A DNA stretch of 7,731 bases from an uncultured Collinsella sp. (GCA_900547285.1 URGF01000083.1:1-7731); one strand, 5' to 3'; positions 1-6,444 are shown, counted from the first letter of the stretch. Notes: generated by a model from the sequence alone, not told the origin. Numbers and translations: made by a program.

Positions 1-10
1 ATACTCATGG

Positions 11-47
11 AAAACCTCCCATTTCCCGATGTCCAAGAAATGGGAGG
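11..47 (-). terminator. Probable intrinsic terminator after the glycosyltransferase gene
   Basis: Seen on the minus strand: arm CCTCCCATTTC (47-37), an 11-base loop containing TTGGAC (36-26), perfect complementary arm GAAATGGGAGG (25-15), then TTTTCC. The stem is 11 bp with no mismatch. It lies about 38 bases downstream of the glycosyltransferase stop codon, so it can end the minus-strand transcript. The U-run is short (four), so efficiency is uncertain. The hairpin is also part of the repeat described at 15-77, meaning that a repeated, possibly mobile, sequence may be serving as the gene's terminator. Confidence 0.55.
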
Positions 48-77
48 CAGTTCACTGCCCCCTTTGTGGTGGTTTTG
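15..77 (-). repeat. Left copy of dispersed hairpin repeat / possible IS3-type end
   Basis: Read on the minus strand from 77 downwards, this begins CAAAACCACCACAAAGGGG, continues with a small hairpin (GGCAG-TGAA-CTGCC, 59-46), then a larger 11-bp hairpin with TTGGAC in its loop. Positions 77-47 match 7678-7708 in inverted orientation at 30 of 31 positions. The ungapped match to 7724 is 40 of 47. It starts 7 bases after the stop codon of the glycosyltransferase gene. From 54 downwards the order TGAACTGC - CCC - TTGGAC resembles, from memory, the terminal inverted repeat of IS150-group IS3 elements, which also carries an internal hairpin. No transposase is in the window. It could be the edge of an insertion element lying to the left, a non-autonomous derivative, or an intergenic repeat family. 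Confidence 0.75.
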
Positions 78-84
78 ATGGTGG

Positions 85-1380
85 TTATTTGGCGCCTTGC
101 ATGACCTCGTCGAGGGTAACGTTGACGGCGTGCTGCGTCGGGACCCAGTCGACCTTTAGGAACAGTGCAGCCACCGTGATGGGGATATAGCTGAACATAA
201 AGATCGGGAAGGTAAACAGGTTGGTCACCAGACGCCACTTTTGAGCGCAATGAATGTGCTTGTACTCAAAGATGGTCGTGAGCAGCGCCAGGATAAAGAA
301 GGTCTGGTACATCATCACGAACGTCATGATAAGCGAGGCGGCACAAGCCTGCATCTCGATCTCGGTAGCCAAGAAACCATGCGAAAGGCCACCCACGATC
401 AGGAACGTCGCATTGGCGAGCATGGAGATCAGGGACAGCAGCATGCCCGGAGCGATGGTCATAAACATGTCATATGCGGCAAAGCGATGATAGCGGAAGG
501 TCGATTTGACCAGGTGCTTACCGTAGGTAAAGAACACCTGGTAGAAGCCCTTGGTCCAGCGCATGCGCTGTTTCCAGGACGCCTTAAACGTCACGGGCTG
601 TTCGTCAAAGAACTCCGCCGGCGCATAACCGATGCGAATGCCGTGAATGGCACAGAACGTAGTGAACTGGATGTCCTCGGTCAGCGTATGGAACTGCCAG
701 CCGTGCATGCCCTCAATTACGCTGGCGGAGATGAGGTAGCCCGAACCAGAGACGGCACAAGACGTCTTGCAGATGTTGCGCGCGTTGTTGAGGAAGCGGG
801 CCTCACGCAGATACCAGGTGGCGTTGGCAGACGAAATCCACGAGCTGCCGAAGTTCTTGGAGTTACGATAGCTCGTAACCACATGGAAGCCCTGGTCAAA
901 GGCATCATTCATCTTGGAGACGTAATCGCGGGAGATAACGTTGTCGGCATCGAAGATAAAGTAGCCCTCAAACGTGTCGGGATACTCGTTGAGAATGCGA
1001 TCGAAACCAAAGTCCATGACCCAGCTCTTACCCTTGCGGGCCAGGTCGTTGCGCTCATAAACGATGGCGCCCGCCTCGCGCGCGAGCTGCGCCGTATTAT
1101 CGGTGCAGGCATCGGCGACCACGAAGACCTCGATAAGCTCGGACGGATAATCCTGGTCCTTGATGGAGCGAACGAGGTTGGCGATCACGGCCTCCTCGTT
1201 ATGCGCCGCGATAAAGAAGGCATAGCGGTGGAGTTTTTTGGCCTTGGGAGGCGCGACCTCGCCACGAAGAGCGCCAATGACAAAGAAGACCACCTGGTAC
1301 AGAAAGCAGACCGTGAGTAGCGTAACCACAATCTGGTTAAAGATCACGATGGGCGTGTTAGTTTGTAAAAAGGCGAGCAT
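85..1380 (-). CDS. Membrane family 2 glycosyltransferase, processive type
   Basis: A 431-residue inner-membrane glycosyltransferase of the GT2 group related to poly-N-acetylglucosamine, hyaluronan and cellulose synthases. It probably transfers sugar from a nucleotide-sugar to a growing surface or exported glycan; donor and product cannot be told from sequence. Visible features: N-terminal membrane segment (about 11-38); GT-A fold starting at FFIAAHNEE (55-63); UDP-binding Asp in VVADACTDN (about D90); DAD metal motif (144-146) in FIFDADN; acceptor-side TED (234-236, catalytic base); QRMRW (271-275), the Q/RxxRW signature of processive synthases; then three or so membrane helices (about 303-335, 347-372, 388-410). 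There is no PilZ domain. GGGAG lies 5 bases before the ATG. The gene is 82 bases downstream of the pseudouridine synthase and has its own possible promoter. No polysaccharide export partner is visible. The family call is firm; the biological role is open. Confidence 0.88.
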   Translation of the reverse strand: MLAFLQTNTPIVIFNQIVVTLLTVCFLYQVVFFVIGALRGEVAPPKAKKLHRYAFFIAAHNEEAVIANLVRSIKDQDYPSELIEVFVVADACTDNTAQLAREAGAIVYERNDLARKGKSWVMDFGFDRILNEYPDTFEGYFIFDADNVISRDYVSKMNDAFDQGFHVVTSYRNSKNFGSSWISSANATWYLREARFLNNARNICKTSCAVSGSGYLISASVIEGMHGWQFHTLTEDIQFTTFCAIHGIRIGYAPAEFFDEQPVTFKASWKQRMRWTKGFYQVFFTYGKHLVKSTFRYHRFAAYDMFMTIAPGMLLSLISMLANATFLIVGGLSHGFLATEIEMQACAASLIMTFVMMYQTFFILALLTTIFEYKHIHCAQKWRLVTNLFTFPIFMFSYIPITVAALFLKVDWVPTQHAVNVTLDEVMQGAK

Positions 1381-1414
1381 GCAGGCTCCCGAGAACGCGT
1401 TACGTAAACAACCG

Positions 1415-1444
1415 TATATCTTACCGTAGGCTAACCGAGTTCAA
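1415..1444 (-). promoter_or_regulatory. Possible promoter for the glycosyltransferase gene
   Basis: In the 82-base gap on the minus strand there is TTGAAC (1444-1439), a fair -35, followed by overlapping -10 candidates: TAAGAT (1423-1418, spacer 15) or GATATA (1420-1415, spacer 18). Neither spacer is ideal. The position, about 35-40 bases before the ATG at 1380, suits an independent start for this gene. A weak CCTAA/TTAGG hairpin overlaps the upstream stop codon but lacks a good U-run, so read-through from lspA-rluA is also possible. Confidence 0.35.
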
Positions 1445-1462
1445 GAAACCACCTAATACTGG

Positions 1463-2476
1463 TTAGGCTTCGAGCAGACCGAGCTGCGGAACGATTTCGT
1501 CGCCGGCGGCAGTGCGGCCGAGCGAGCGCGGGGCTAAGTCATCCAGAACGGCGGCGAGATCCCACGGCAGCTCATCGCGGCACTCAATGCGCTCCCCCGT
1601 CACGGGATGATCGAACGCCACACGCCAGGAATGGAGGAATTGCCTGGTCAAACCCTGGTCGGCACGCGCATCGCACTTCCCGTAGAGCGGATCGCCCACG
1701 CAGGCGTGGTTGATATGGCGCATGTGCACGCGAATCTGATGCGTGCGACCCGTAAACAGGTGGCACTCGACGAGCGTATAGCCATCGTCAAAACGCGTGG
1801 AATCGAAGCGCTCGAGGACCCTAAAGGTCGTAATGGCCTGGCGCGCGAAAGGATCGTCCGAAACCGCCATCTTGACACGGTCGCGCGTAGAACGGGCAAT
1901 GCCGGTGTTAATGGTGCCCTCGTCCATGGCAATGTGGCCGTGGACGAGCGTAATGTAGCGGCGGTCGAGCGTGCGCGTGCGGATGAGATTCTGGAGCGCG
2001 CGCTGGGTGTCGTCGTCTTTTGCCGCGAGCATAAGGCCCGAGGTGTCACGATCCAGGCGATGCACGATGCCGGGGCGGTCCTCGCCCTGCACGGTGCCCA
2101 GATGGTCAATGCCACAGTGATAGACCAAGGCGTTCGCAAGGGTGCCGCTCTCGTGGCCATGGGCGGGATGGCACACCAGACCGCGCTGCTTGGAGAGCAC
2201 GATGAGGTAGGCGTCCTCGTAGCGGATATCGAGGGGAATGGCCTCGGGAATCACATCGGTGGGATCGTGCGGCTCGGGCAAATCGACCGAAATACGGTCG
2301 CCGGAGCGCACGGCATACTTTTTTGACAGGCATGTCTCGCCGTTGACGGCAACGGCACCGCCCTCGATCAGATGCGCGCAGGCAGAGCGCGTGGGGCAGC
2401 CGTCGTTGGCACCCAGAAAGGCGTCGAGACGCTGGCCAGAGCAATCGTCGGCAACAAGAATATGGATGTCGGCCAT
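1463..2476 (-). CDS. RluA-family 23S rRNA pseudouridine synthase
   Basis: A 337-residue enzyme that isomerises specific uridines in structured RNA, most likely large-subunit rRNA, to pseudouridine in the cytoplasm. Domains: an N-terminal S4-type RNA-binding region (about 14-70, GQRLDAFL through VRSGDRISV), as in RluC/RluD-type members, then the catalytic domain. The catalytic motif HRLDRDTSGL is at 139-148 with the nucleophilic Asp at 142; GRTHQIRVHM (243-252) and GDPLYGK (261-267) are the other family motifs. Length is normal for the RluD/YlyB type, with a slightly longer C-terminal tail (about 305-337) of no known motif. The ATG overlaps the stop codon of lspA by one base (TAATG), and AAAGGAA (2492-2486) lies 9 bases upstream inside lspA. 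The lspA-then-RluA order is common in Gram-positive bacteria (lspA-ylyB in Bacillus). The exact target uridine cannot be assigned. Confidence 0.93.
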   Translation of the reverse strand: MADIHILVADDCSGQRLDAFLGANDGCPTRSACAHLIEGGAVAVNGETCLSKKYAVRSGDRISVDLPEPHDPTDVIPEAIPLDIRYEDAYLIVLSKQRGLVCHPAHGHESGTLANALVYHCGIDHLGTVQGEDRPGIVHRLDRDTSGLMLAAKDDDTQRALQNLIRTRTLDRRYITLVHGHIAMDEGTINTGIARSTRDRVKMAVSDDPFARQAITTFRVLERFDSTRFDDGYTLVECHLFTGRTHQIRVHMRHINHACVGDPLYGKCDARADQGLTRQFLHSWRVAFDHPVTGERIECRDELPWDLAAVLDDLAPRSLGRTAAGDEIVPQLGLLEA

Positions 2477-3075
2477 TAACGCTCATTCCTTTCGCGAATC
2501 TTGCGGGCACGCTCCCCACGCTGCTTGGCTTTGCGCTTAGCGCGGGCCTCGTCACGGGCGTTGAGCTCGGCGGTCGCGTCGACCTCACGGGCCGCAGGAC
2601 TCAAGAACATGTAGCCGATGAGGGCAAGCACCACACCGACCGTAATGCCGACATCGGCCACATTGAAGACGGGGAAGTCGATGAAGGTGGTGGCAATAAA
2701 ATCGGTCACAAAGCCAAAAGCCAGACGGTCGATCGCATTGCCAATGGCGCCGCCCACGACCATAGCCATGCCCACAACCTCAAAGCGAGCAAGCTGGGGT
2801 GCGCGAAGAAAGTACACCGCGATCGCAACGATAACGACAAACGCCAGCACGGCAAATGCGAGGCCATGTCCCTCGCCCATGCTAAAGGCAGCACCGATGT
2901 TACGCACGAAAAGGAAGTCGATCACACCGGGGATAACAGTCACATGCAGAGCATCGCCAACGGCACGAACCGCAAGCTTGGTCAGCTGGTCAACAAGCAG
3001 CACGGCCAACGCCACGCTACCAGCAACACCCAACCGCCAACGCAAAGGCGGCGTCATTTCCCCAGCACGACCCAA
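2476..3075 (-). CDS. lspA: Lipoprotein signal peptidase (signal peptidase II)
   Basis: Inner-membrane aspartyl protease that removes the signal peptide from diacylglyceryl-prolipoproteins. The 199 residues contain four hydrophobic segments (about 14-36, 70-90, 98-116, 138-158). Family motifs are all present: VDQLTK (28-33), RNIGAAFS (58-65), GNAIDR with catalytic D116, and FNVADVGI with catalytic D141. The usual family length is about 150-170; the extra is a strongly basic, charged cytoplasmic tail (about 161-199, rich in R, K and E) and a few N-terminal residues. The chosen start is TTG at 3075 because AGGGGA lies 5 bases before it (3086-3081); an in-frame ATG at 3057 is the alternative, but its GGGGA is only about two bases away. 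The gene is first in a coupled pair with the pseudouridine synthase. Confidence 0.95.
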   Translation of the reverse strand: MGRAGEMTPPLRWRLGVAGSVALAVLLVDQLTKLAVRAVGDALHVTVIPGVIDFLFVRNIGAAFSMGEGHGLAFAVLAFVVIVAIAVYFLRAPQLARFEVVGMAMVVGGAIGNAIDRLAFGFVTDFIATTFIDFPVFNVADVGITVGVVLALIGYMFLSPAAREVDATAELNARDEARAKRKAKQRGERARKIRERNER

Positions 3076-3125
3076 ATCAATCCCCTACCCTCAAAAACAT
3101 CGAATTACGTTTAACGCAATTAACC

Positions 3126-3133
3126 ATCTTATA
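3126..3133 (-). promoter_or_regulatory. Candidate -10 box for lspA
   Basis: On the minus strand the AT-rich gap between ileS and lspA contains TATAAG (3133-3128), five of six matches to TATAAT, with overlapping TAAGAT (3131-3126). It is about 50-58 bases before the lspA TTG start and downstream of the ileS terminator, so it is placed correctly for a new transcript. No convincing -35 hexamer is seen 16-18 bases upstream. Confidence 0.3.
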
Positions 3134-3194
3134 TTGCCACACGCAGAACGCACGACATATCCACCAACGCAAGCTAAATAACCAGCTAAAAACG

Positions 3195-3227
3195 AAAGCG
3201 GCATTCCGAAAAACAGAATGCCGCTTT
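3195..3227 (-). terminator. Bidirectional intrinsic terminator after ileS
   Basis: A perfect 12-bp inverted repeat: AAAGCGGCATTC (3195-3206) and GAATGCCGCTTT (3216-3227) around a 9-base loop. On the minus strand the stem is followed by CGTTTTTAG, on the plus strand by TATT after a T-rich arm. It lies about 70 bases after the ileS stop codon and upstream of the lspA promoter candidate, so its main job is to end the ileS transcript and isolate the lspA group. No plus-strand gene ends here. Confidence 0.85.
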
Positions 3228-3297
3228 TATTCAACGGAGCAAATGGGCCGAAGGCGCCCAAATTCTCCCTATAACTAAAATGCCGAGTTACCGTGCC

Positions 3298-6099
3298 TTA
3301 AAGGGCATTCGCACACCTCTCGCAGATGTGAGCGTGACCGTTGTACTCGCCGACGGTGGTGCGGTAGTTCCAGCAACGGTCGCAGCACTCGCCCTCGGCA
3401 GCCTCGATGGCAACGGAAAGCTCCTCGCCCTGGGTCAGTTCAACATCGGAGACGATGTAGAACTCGGCCAGGTCGACGGCCTTATCACCGGTCAGCAGCG
3501 CGTACATCTCAGCGGGAACGACCGCCTTGACGCGGACCTGCTGGCTCTTGGTGAAGGTGCCGGCGGAGCGGGCATCCTCAAGAGCCTTGGTCACGGCGCT
3601 ACGGAGCTCAAGAGAAGCCTCGAGCACGCCCTCAAACTCATTGGCCTCGTCAACCGTGATGGGCGACTTGTACCAATCGAGCAGCGCGGCGTACTTCTGG
3701 TGATCGACGCAGCCGGCGGGTGCATAGGCCATGGCCTCATCGACCGTGTAGGACAGGATCGGCTGCAGGTCGCGCATGAGCATCGAGAAGAGCTCGGCAA
3801 GCACGGTCTGGGCGCTGCGGCGCTCGAGCGAACCGGGCTTGTCGCAGTACAGACGATCCTTCAGGGCGTCGAGGTACACGTTGGAAAGCTCGGTAACCAC
3901 GAAGTCGTAAAGCGCACGGTAAGCGCGCGGGAACTCGTAGCAAGAGTAAGCGTCGTCGACCTCGGCCTGGACCTGGGTCAGACGGGCAACCATGAGCTTG
4001 TCGAGCGGCAGCAGGTCGGCAAAGGCGACGCCGTCGGTTTCGGGCTCAAACTGACCCTCGAGCTCGGAGAGCAGGAAGCGCAGCGTGTTGCGGAAACGAC
4101 GGTAGGCATCGGACGTACGGGCAAGGATCTCGTGGTCGATGGACACGTCGGAGCTGGTATCGACGGAGGCAACCCACAGGCGGATGATGTCGGCGCCCAT
4201 CTCGTCGCAGACCTTGTTGGGGTCGATGACGTTGCCGAGCGACTTGGACATCTTACGGCCCTGTCCGTCGAGGGTGAAGCCCTGCGAGACGACCGCCTTG
4301 TACGGAGCGTGGCCGTTGGCGCCCACCGAGGTGAGCAGCGAGCTCTGGAACCAACCGCGGTGCTGGTCGGAGCCCTCGAGGTACACATCCGCCGGATACT
4401 CCAGCTCGGGACGGTACTCGCAGACGGCCTTCCAGGAGACGCCGGAATCCCACCACACGTCGAGGATGTCCTTATCGGCCTTGAGGTGATGGCCACCGCA
4501 CTTGGGGCAGACGCAGGCCTCGCCAAGATAGCTCTCGGGAGCGTCGGTGAACCAGGCGTCGGAGCCCTTCTCGTGGAAGAGCTTGATGACGGCGTCGAGC
4601 GTGGCGTCGTTCATGACCTTCTCGCCGCAGTCGGCGCAGGTGTAGCTGGGGATAGGCACGCCCCAGTTGCGCTGGCGGCTGATGCACCAGTCGGGACGCT
4701 GCTCGACCATGGCACCGATGCGGTTGGCCGCGTGGGCCGGATACCACTTGACGTTCTCACGGACCTCCTTGCCGGCCTGCTCGCGCAAACCGGTCTTGTC
4801 CATCGAGACAAACCACTGGTCGGTAGCACGGAAGAGCACCGGGTGCTTGCAGCGCCAGCAGTGCGGATAGCTGTGCGTGATCTTCTTCTCGAGGACCAGG
4901 GTGCCGCGCTCGCGCAGGAACTCGATGATGTGCGGGTTGGCCTCGTCGGTATCCATGCCACTGAAGGGGCCACCGGTACCAAACTCCTCGCCGGTGTAGA
5001 ACTTGCCGTCGTCATCGACCGGCATGCAGATGTCGGTGATGCCCTCCTTGAGGCAGGCAAAGTAGTCATCGACGCCGTGACCGGGCGAGTTGTGGACGAT
5101 ACCGGTACCGTCATCGACACCGACGTAATCGGCCAGCAGCGCCACGCCCTCAACGCCGTCAAAGATCGGCTGCTTGTAGTGGATGTGGTGGAAGGTCTCG
5201 GCAGGAACCACGTAGGGCTTGCCGTCGACCATGACCGGGGTGTACTCCCAGCCAAACTCCTCGCAGCACTTGGGAGCCAGGTCTTCGAGCATGACCTCGG
5301 CACGGCCCTCGTGTTCAACGGCGACGTAGGCGGCACCGGGCTTGAGGGAAACGGCCTGGTCGGACGGGATGGTCCACGGCGTAGTCGTCCAGATGATGAA
5401 GTCGACCGGGCCGTCGAAGTTCTCGAGGCCGGCGGGCTTGGAGGTCATCTCAAAGCGCACGAAGATGGACGGGCTCGTCTCGTCGGAGTACTCGATCTCG
5501 GCCTCGGCCAGCGCAGTGTGGCAGTGCTTGCACCAGTGAACCGGCTTGTGGCCGCGATAGATCATGCCCTTATCGAACATCGCCTTGAAAACCTCGATGT
5601 CGGCGGCGTCATGCTGGTGATAGAGCGTCAGGTAGGGGTTGTCCCAGTCGCCGAGCACGCCCAAGCGACGGAAACCGGCCTTCTGCAGCTCGATGTTCTC
5701 GACAGCGAACTTGTTGCAGAGCTCACGAATCTTGGCCGTGGGGGTCTGGTTGAACTTCTCGGTGCCAAGCTTCTCCTCGACCTTGTGCTCGATCGGCTGG
5801 CCGTGGCAGTCCCAACCGGGGACGTAGGGAACCTCATAGCCCTGCATCATCCAGTAGCGGTTGATCATGTCCTTGGAGATCTTGTTCATGGCATGGCCGA
5901 TGTGGATCGGACCGTTGGCGTACGGAGGGCCGTCGTGCAGCACGAACTTCTTGTGACCCTCGTTCTTCTTCAGAACTTGCTCGTAGACCTTGTTGTCCTG
6001 CCAGTCCTTGAGTCGCTTGGGCTCGGACTTGGAAAGACCGGCACGCATGGGAAAACCGGTTTTGGGCAGATTCATCGTCTGCTTGTACTCGTTTGCCAC
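3298..6099 (-). CDS. ileS: Isoleucyl-tRNA synthetase
   Basis: Cytoplasmic class I synthetase that charges tRNA-Ile with isoleucine and hydrolyses misactivated valine. From the GTG start it is 933 residues, the normal bacterial length. Motifs: HIGH at 66-69 within GPPYANGPIHIGH; editing (CP1) domain about 190-410 with the Thr-rich WTTTPWTIPSD (237-247) and GTGIVHNSPGHGVDDY (331-346); KMSKSLGN (616-623); C-terminal zinc knuckle with C906/C909 and C926/C929. Further CxxC pairs occur at C190/C193, C414/C417, C488/C491 and C531/C534. The GTG at 6099 is preferred: AAAGGGG (6110-6104) precedes it, whereas an in-frame extension upstream would run through the T-box terminator. An internal ATG (MNLPKTG, nine codons on) is a weaker alternative. 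Expression is predicted to be controlled by the T-box leader directly upstream. The antisense frame is open throughout, which reflects codon choice and not a second gene. Confidence 0.98.
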   Translation of the reverse strand: MANEYKQTMNLPKTGFPMRAGLSKSEPKRLKDWQDNKVYEQVLKKNEGHKKFVLHDGPPYANGPIHIGHAMNKISKDMINRYWMMQGYEVPYVPGWDCHGQPIEHKVEEKLGTEKFNQTPTAKIRELCNKFAVENIELQKAGFRRLGVLGDWDNPYLTLYHQHDAADIEVFKAMFDKGMIYRGHKPVHWCKHCHTALAEAEIEYSDETSPSIFVRFEMTSKPAGLENFDGPVDFIIWTTTPWTIPSDQAVSLKPGAAYVAVEHEGRAEVMLEDLAPKCCEEFGWEYTPVMVDGKPYVVPAETFHHIHYKQPIFDGVEGVALLADYVGVDDGTGIVHNSPGHGVDDYFACLKEGITDICMPVDDDGKFYTGEEFGTGGPFSGMDTDEANPHIIEFLRERGTLVLEKKITHSYPHCWRCKHPVLFRATDQWFVSMDKTGLREQAGKEVRENVKWYPAHAANRIGAMVEQRPDWCISRQRNWGVPIPSYTCADCGEKVMNDATLDAVIKLFHEKGSDAWFTDAPESYLGEACVCPKCGGHHLKADKDILDVWWDSGVSWKAVCEYRPELEYPADVYLEGSDQHRGWFQSSLLTSVGANGHAPYKAVVSQGFTLDGQGRKMSKSLGNVIDPNKVCDEMGADIIRLWVASVDTSSDVSIDHEILARTSDAYRRFRNTLRFLLSELEGQFEPETDGVAFADLLPLDKLMVARLTQVQAEVDDAYSCYEFPRAYRALYDFVVTELSNVYLDALKDRLYCDKPGSLERRSAQTVLAELFSMLMRDLQPILSYTVDEAMAYAPAGCVDHQKYAALLDWYKSPITVDEANEFEGVLEASLELRSAVTKALEDARSAGTFTKSQQVRVKAVVPAEMYALLTGDKAVDLAEFYIVSDVELTQGEELSVAIEAAEGECCDRCWNYRTTVGEYNGHAHICERCANAL

Positions 6100-6142
6100 G
6101 GTACCCCTTTCATGTCGTGGGCGCGCACGCCCGTTGGGCACC

Positions 6143-6180
6143 AAAAAAAGCGCCCGTCCCTGCAAGCTGGGACGAAGCGC
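6143..6180 (-). terminator. T-box attenuator terminator upstream of ileS
   Basis: On the minus strand: GCGCTTCGTCCC (6180-6169), loop AGCTTGCA (6168-6161), GGGACGGGCGC (6160-6150), then seven T (6149-6143). The stem is 11 bp with one bulged U and one G-U. It ends about 43 bases before the GTG start of ileS. Bases 6177-6164 are also needed for the antiterminator, giving the switch. Confidence 0.93.
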
Positions 6181-6231
6181 CACAAAACGGGCCGTCTGCC
6201 CGCAAAAGCTCTTCGCTTAACCACCCAGCTT
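6164..6231 (-). promoter_or_regulatory. T-box antiterminator with UGGU acceptor-binding bulge
   Basis: Helix A1: AAGCUGGG (6231-6224) pairs perfectly with CCCAGCUU (6171-6164), 8 bp. The 7-base bulge is UGGUUAA (6223-6217); its UGGU can pair with the ACCA end of tRNA-Ile. Helix A2: GCGAAG (6216-6211) pairs with CUUCGU (6177-6172), one G-U. The apical part holds an extra hairpin, CGGGC (6202-6198) with GCCCG (6192-6188). The 3' strand is shared with the terminator, so the two structures exclude each other. The bulge departs from the usual UGGNACC in its last three bases. Confidence 0.9.
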
Positions 6232-6354
6232 AGATGCCCTCACCCGCATTACAGCGCGCTCGCATCCGTTACTCGGCTGGCCTGTATCGACGACCATCTC
6301 GGCGATGTCTACTAAGACGTGCCTGTACGGCGCGTCCGTTGGGACCGCAGCTCC

Positions 6355-6437
6355 GGGGTGATTTTCATCGGTCGCATGCACGGGTTCTCAGCGCTCCCCG
6401 TTCTCTGTAGCACACGGACGGCCGACTACTCGTCCCC
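6355..6437 (-). promoter_or_regulatory. T-box stem I with AUC isoleucine specifier
   Basis: The base is closed by GGGG (6437-6434) with CCCC (6358-6355). Above it is the internal specifier loop: ACGAGUA on the 5' side, with the conserved AGUA (6430-6427), and GAAAAUCA (6366-6359) on the 3' side. The specifier AUC is 6362-6360, followed by the usual A (6359). GUCGG (6426-6422) with CCGAU (6371-6367) forms the next helix. The distal part has the AG-bulge type sequence AGAGAA (6406-6401) and helix ACGGG (6401-6397) with CCCGU (6384-6380), capped by a loop containing GCUGAGAA, typical of the double T-loop that contacts the tRNA elbow. Confidence 0.88.
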
Positions 6438-6444
6438 ATCAACG

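Larger units (their letters stand above)
6143..6440 (-). promoter_or_regulatory. T-box riboswitch (tRNA-Ile) controlling ileS
   Basis: A roughly 300-base leader read on the minus strand that senses uncharged tRNA-Ile and permits ileS transcription. In order: stem I (6437-6355) with an AUC specifier; an intermediate region with short hairpins such as GTCT/AGAC (6318-6315 with 6310-6307) and GTCC/GGAC (6345-6342 with 6337-6334), the stem II area; an antiterminator (6231-6164); and a competing terminator (6180-6143). The isoleucine specifier, the UGGU that would pair with an A-ending discriminator (ACCA), and the downstream ileS all agree. Known T-box biology says uncharged tRNA stabilises the antiterminator; charged tRNA does not. 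The start at about 6440 is inferred from the promoter. The mechanism appears to be transcription attenuation, because the terminator has a clear U-run and the ribosome binding site lies well beyond it. Confidence 0.93.

Noticed and set aside
67..86. Short direct repeat TGGTGGTT (67-74 and 79-86) at the end of the glycosyltransferase gene
   Set aside because: Eight bases, one copy overlapping the stop codon; easily chance in a GT-rich stretch.
241..1320. Plus-strand open frame of 359 codons across the glycosyltransferase gene
   Set aside because: Same antisense register artefact; no motif, and the opposite strand encodes a clear GT2 protein.
1446..1470. Terminator between the pseudouridine synthase and glycosyltransferase genes
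   Set aside because: Only a 5-bp CCTAA/TTAGG stem with no proper U-run.
6100..6183. In-frame N-terminal extension of ileS by 28 codons
   Set aside because: It would be translated from inside the T-box terminator; the GTG at 6099 has a good ribosome binding site and gives normal family length.
3280..6315. Long plus-strand open frame (1011 codons) antisense to ileS
   Set aside because: Exact reverse-complement register of ileS; openness follows from absence of TTA/CTA/TCA codons. Composition is low-complexity (Val, Leu, Gly, Asp), with no recognisable domain, while ileS has all its motifs.
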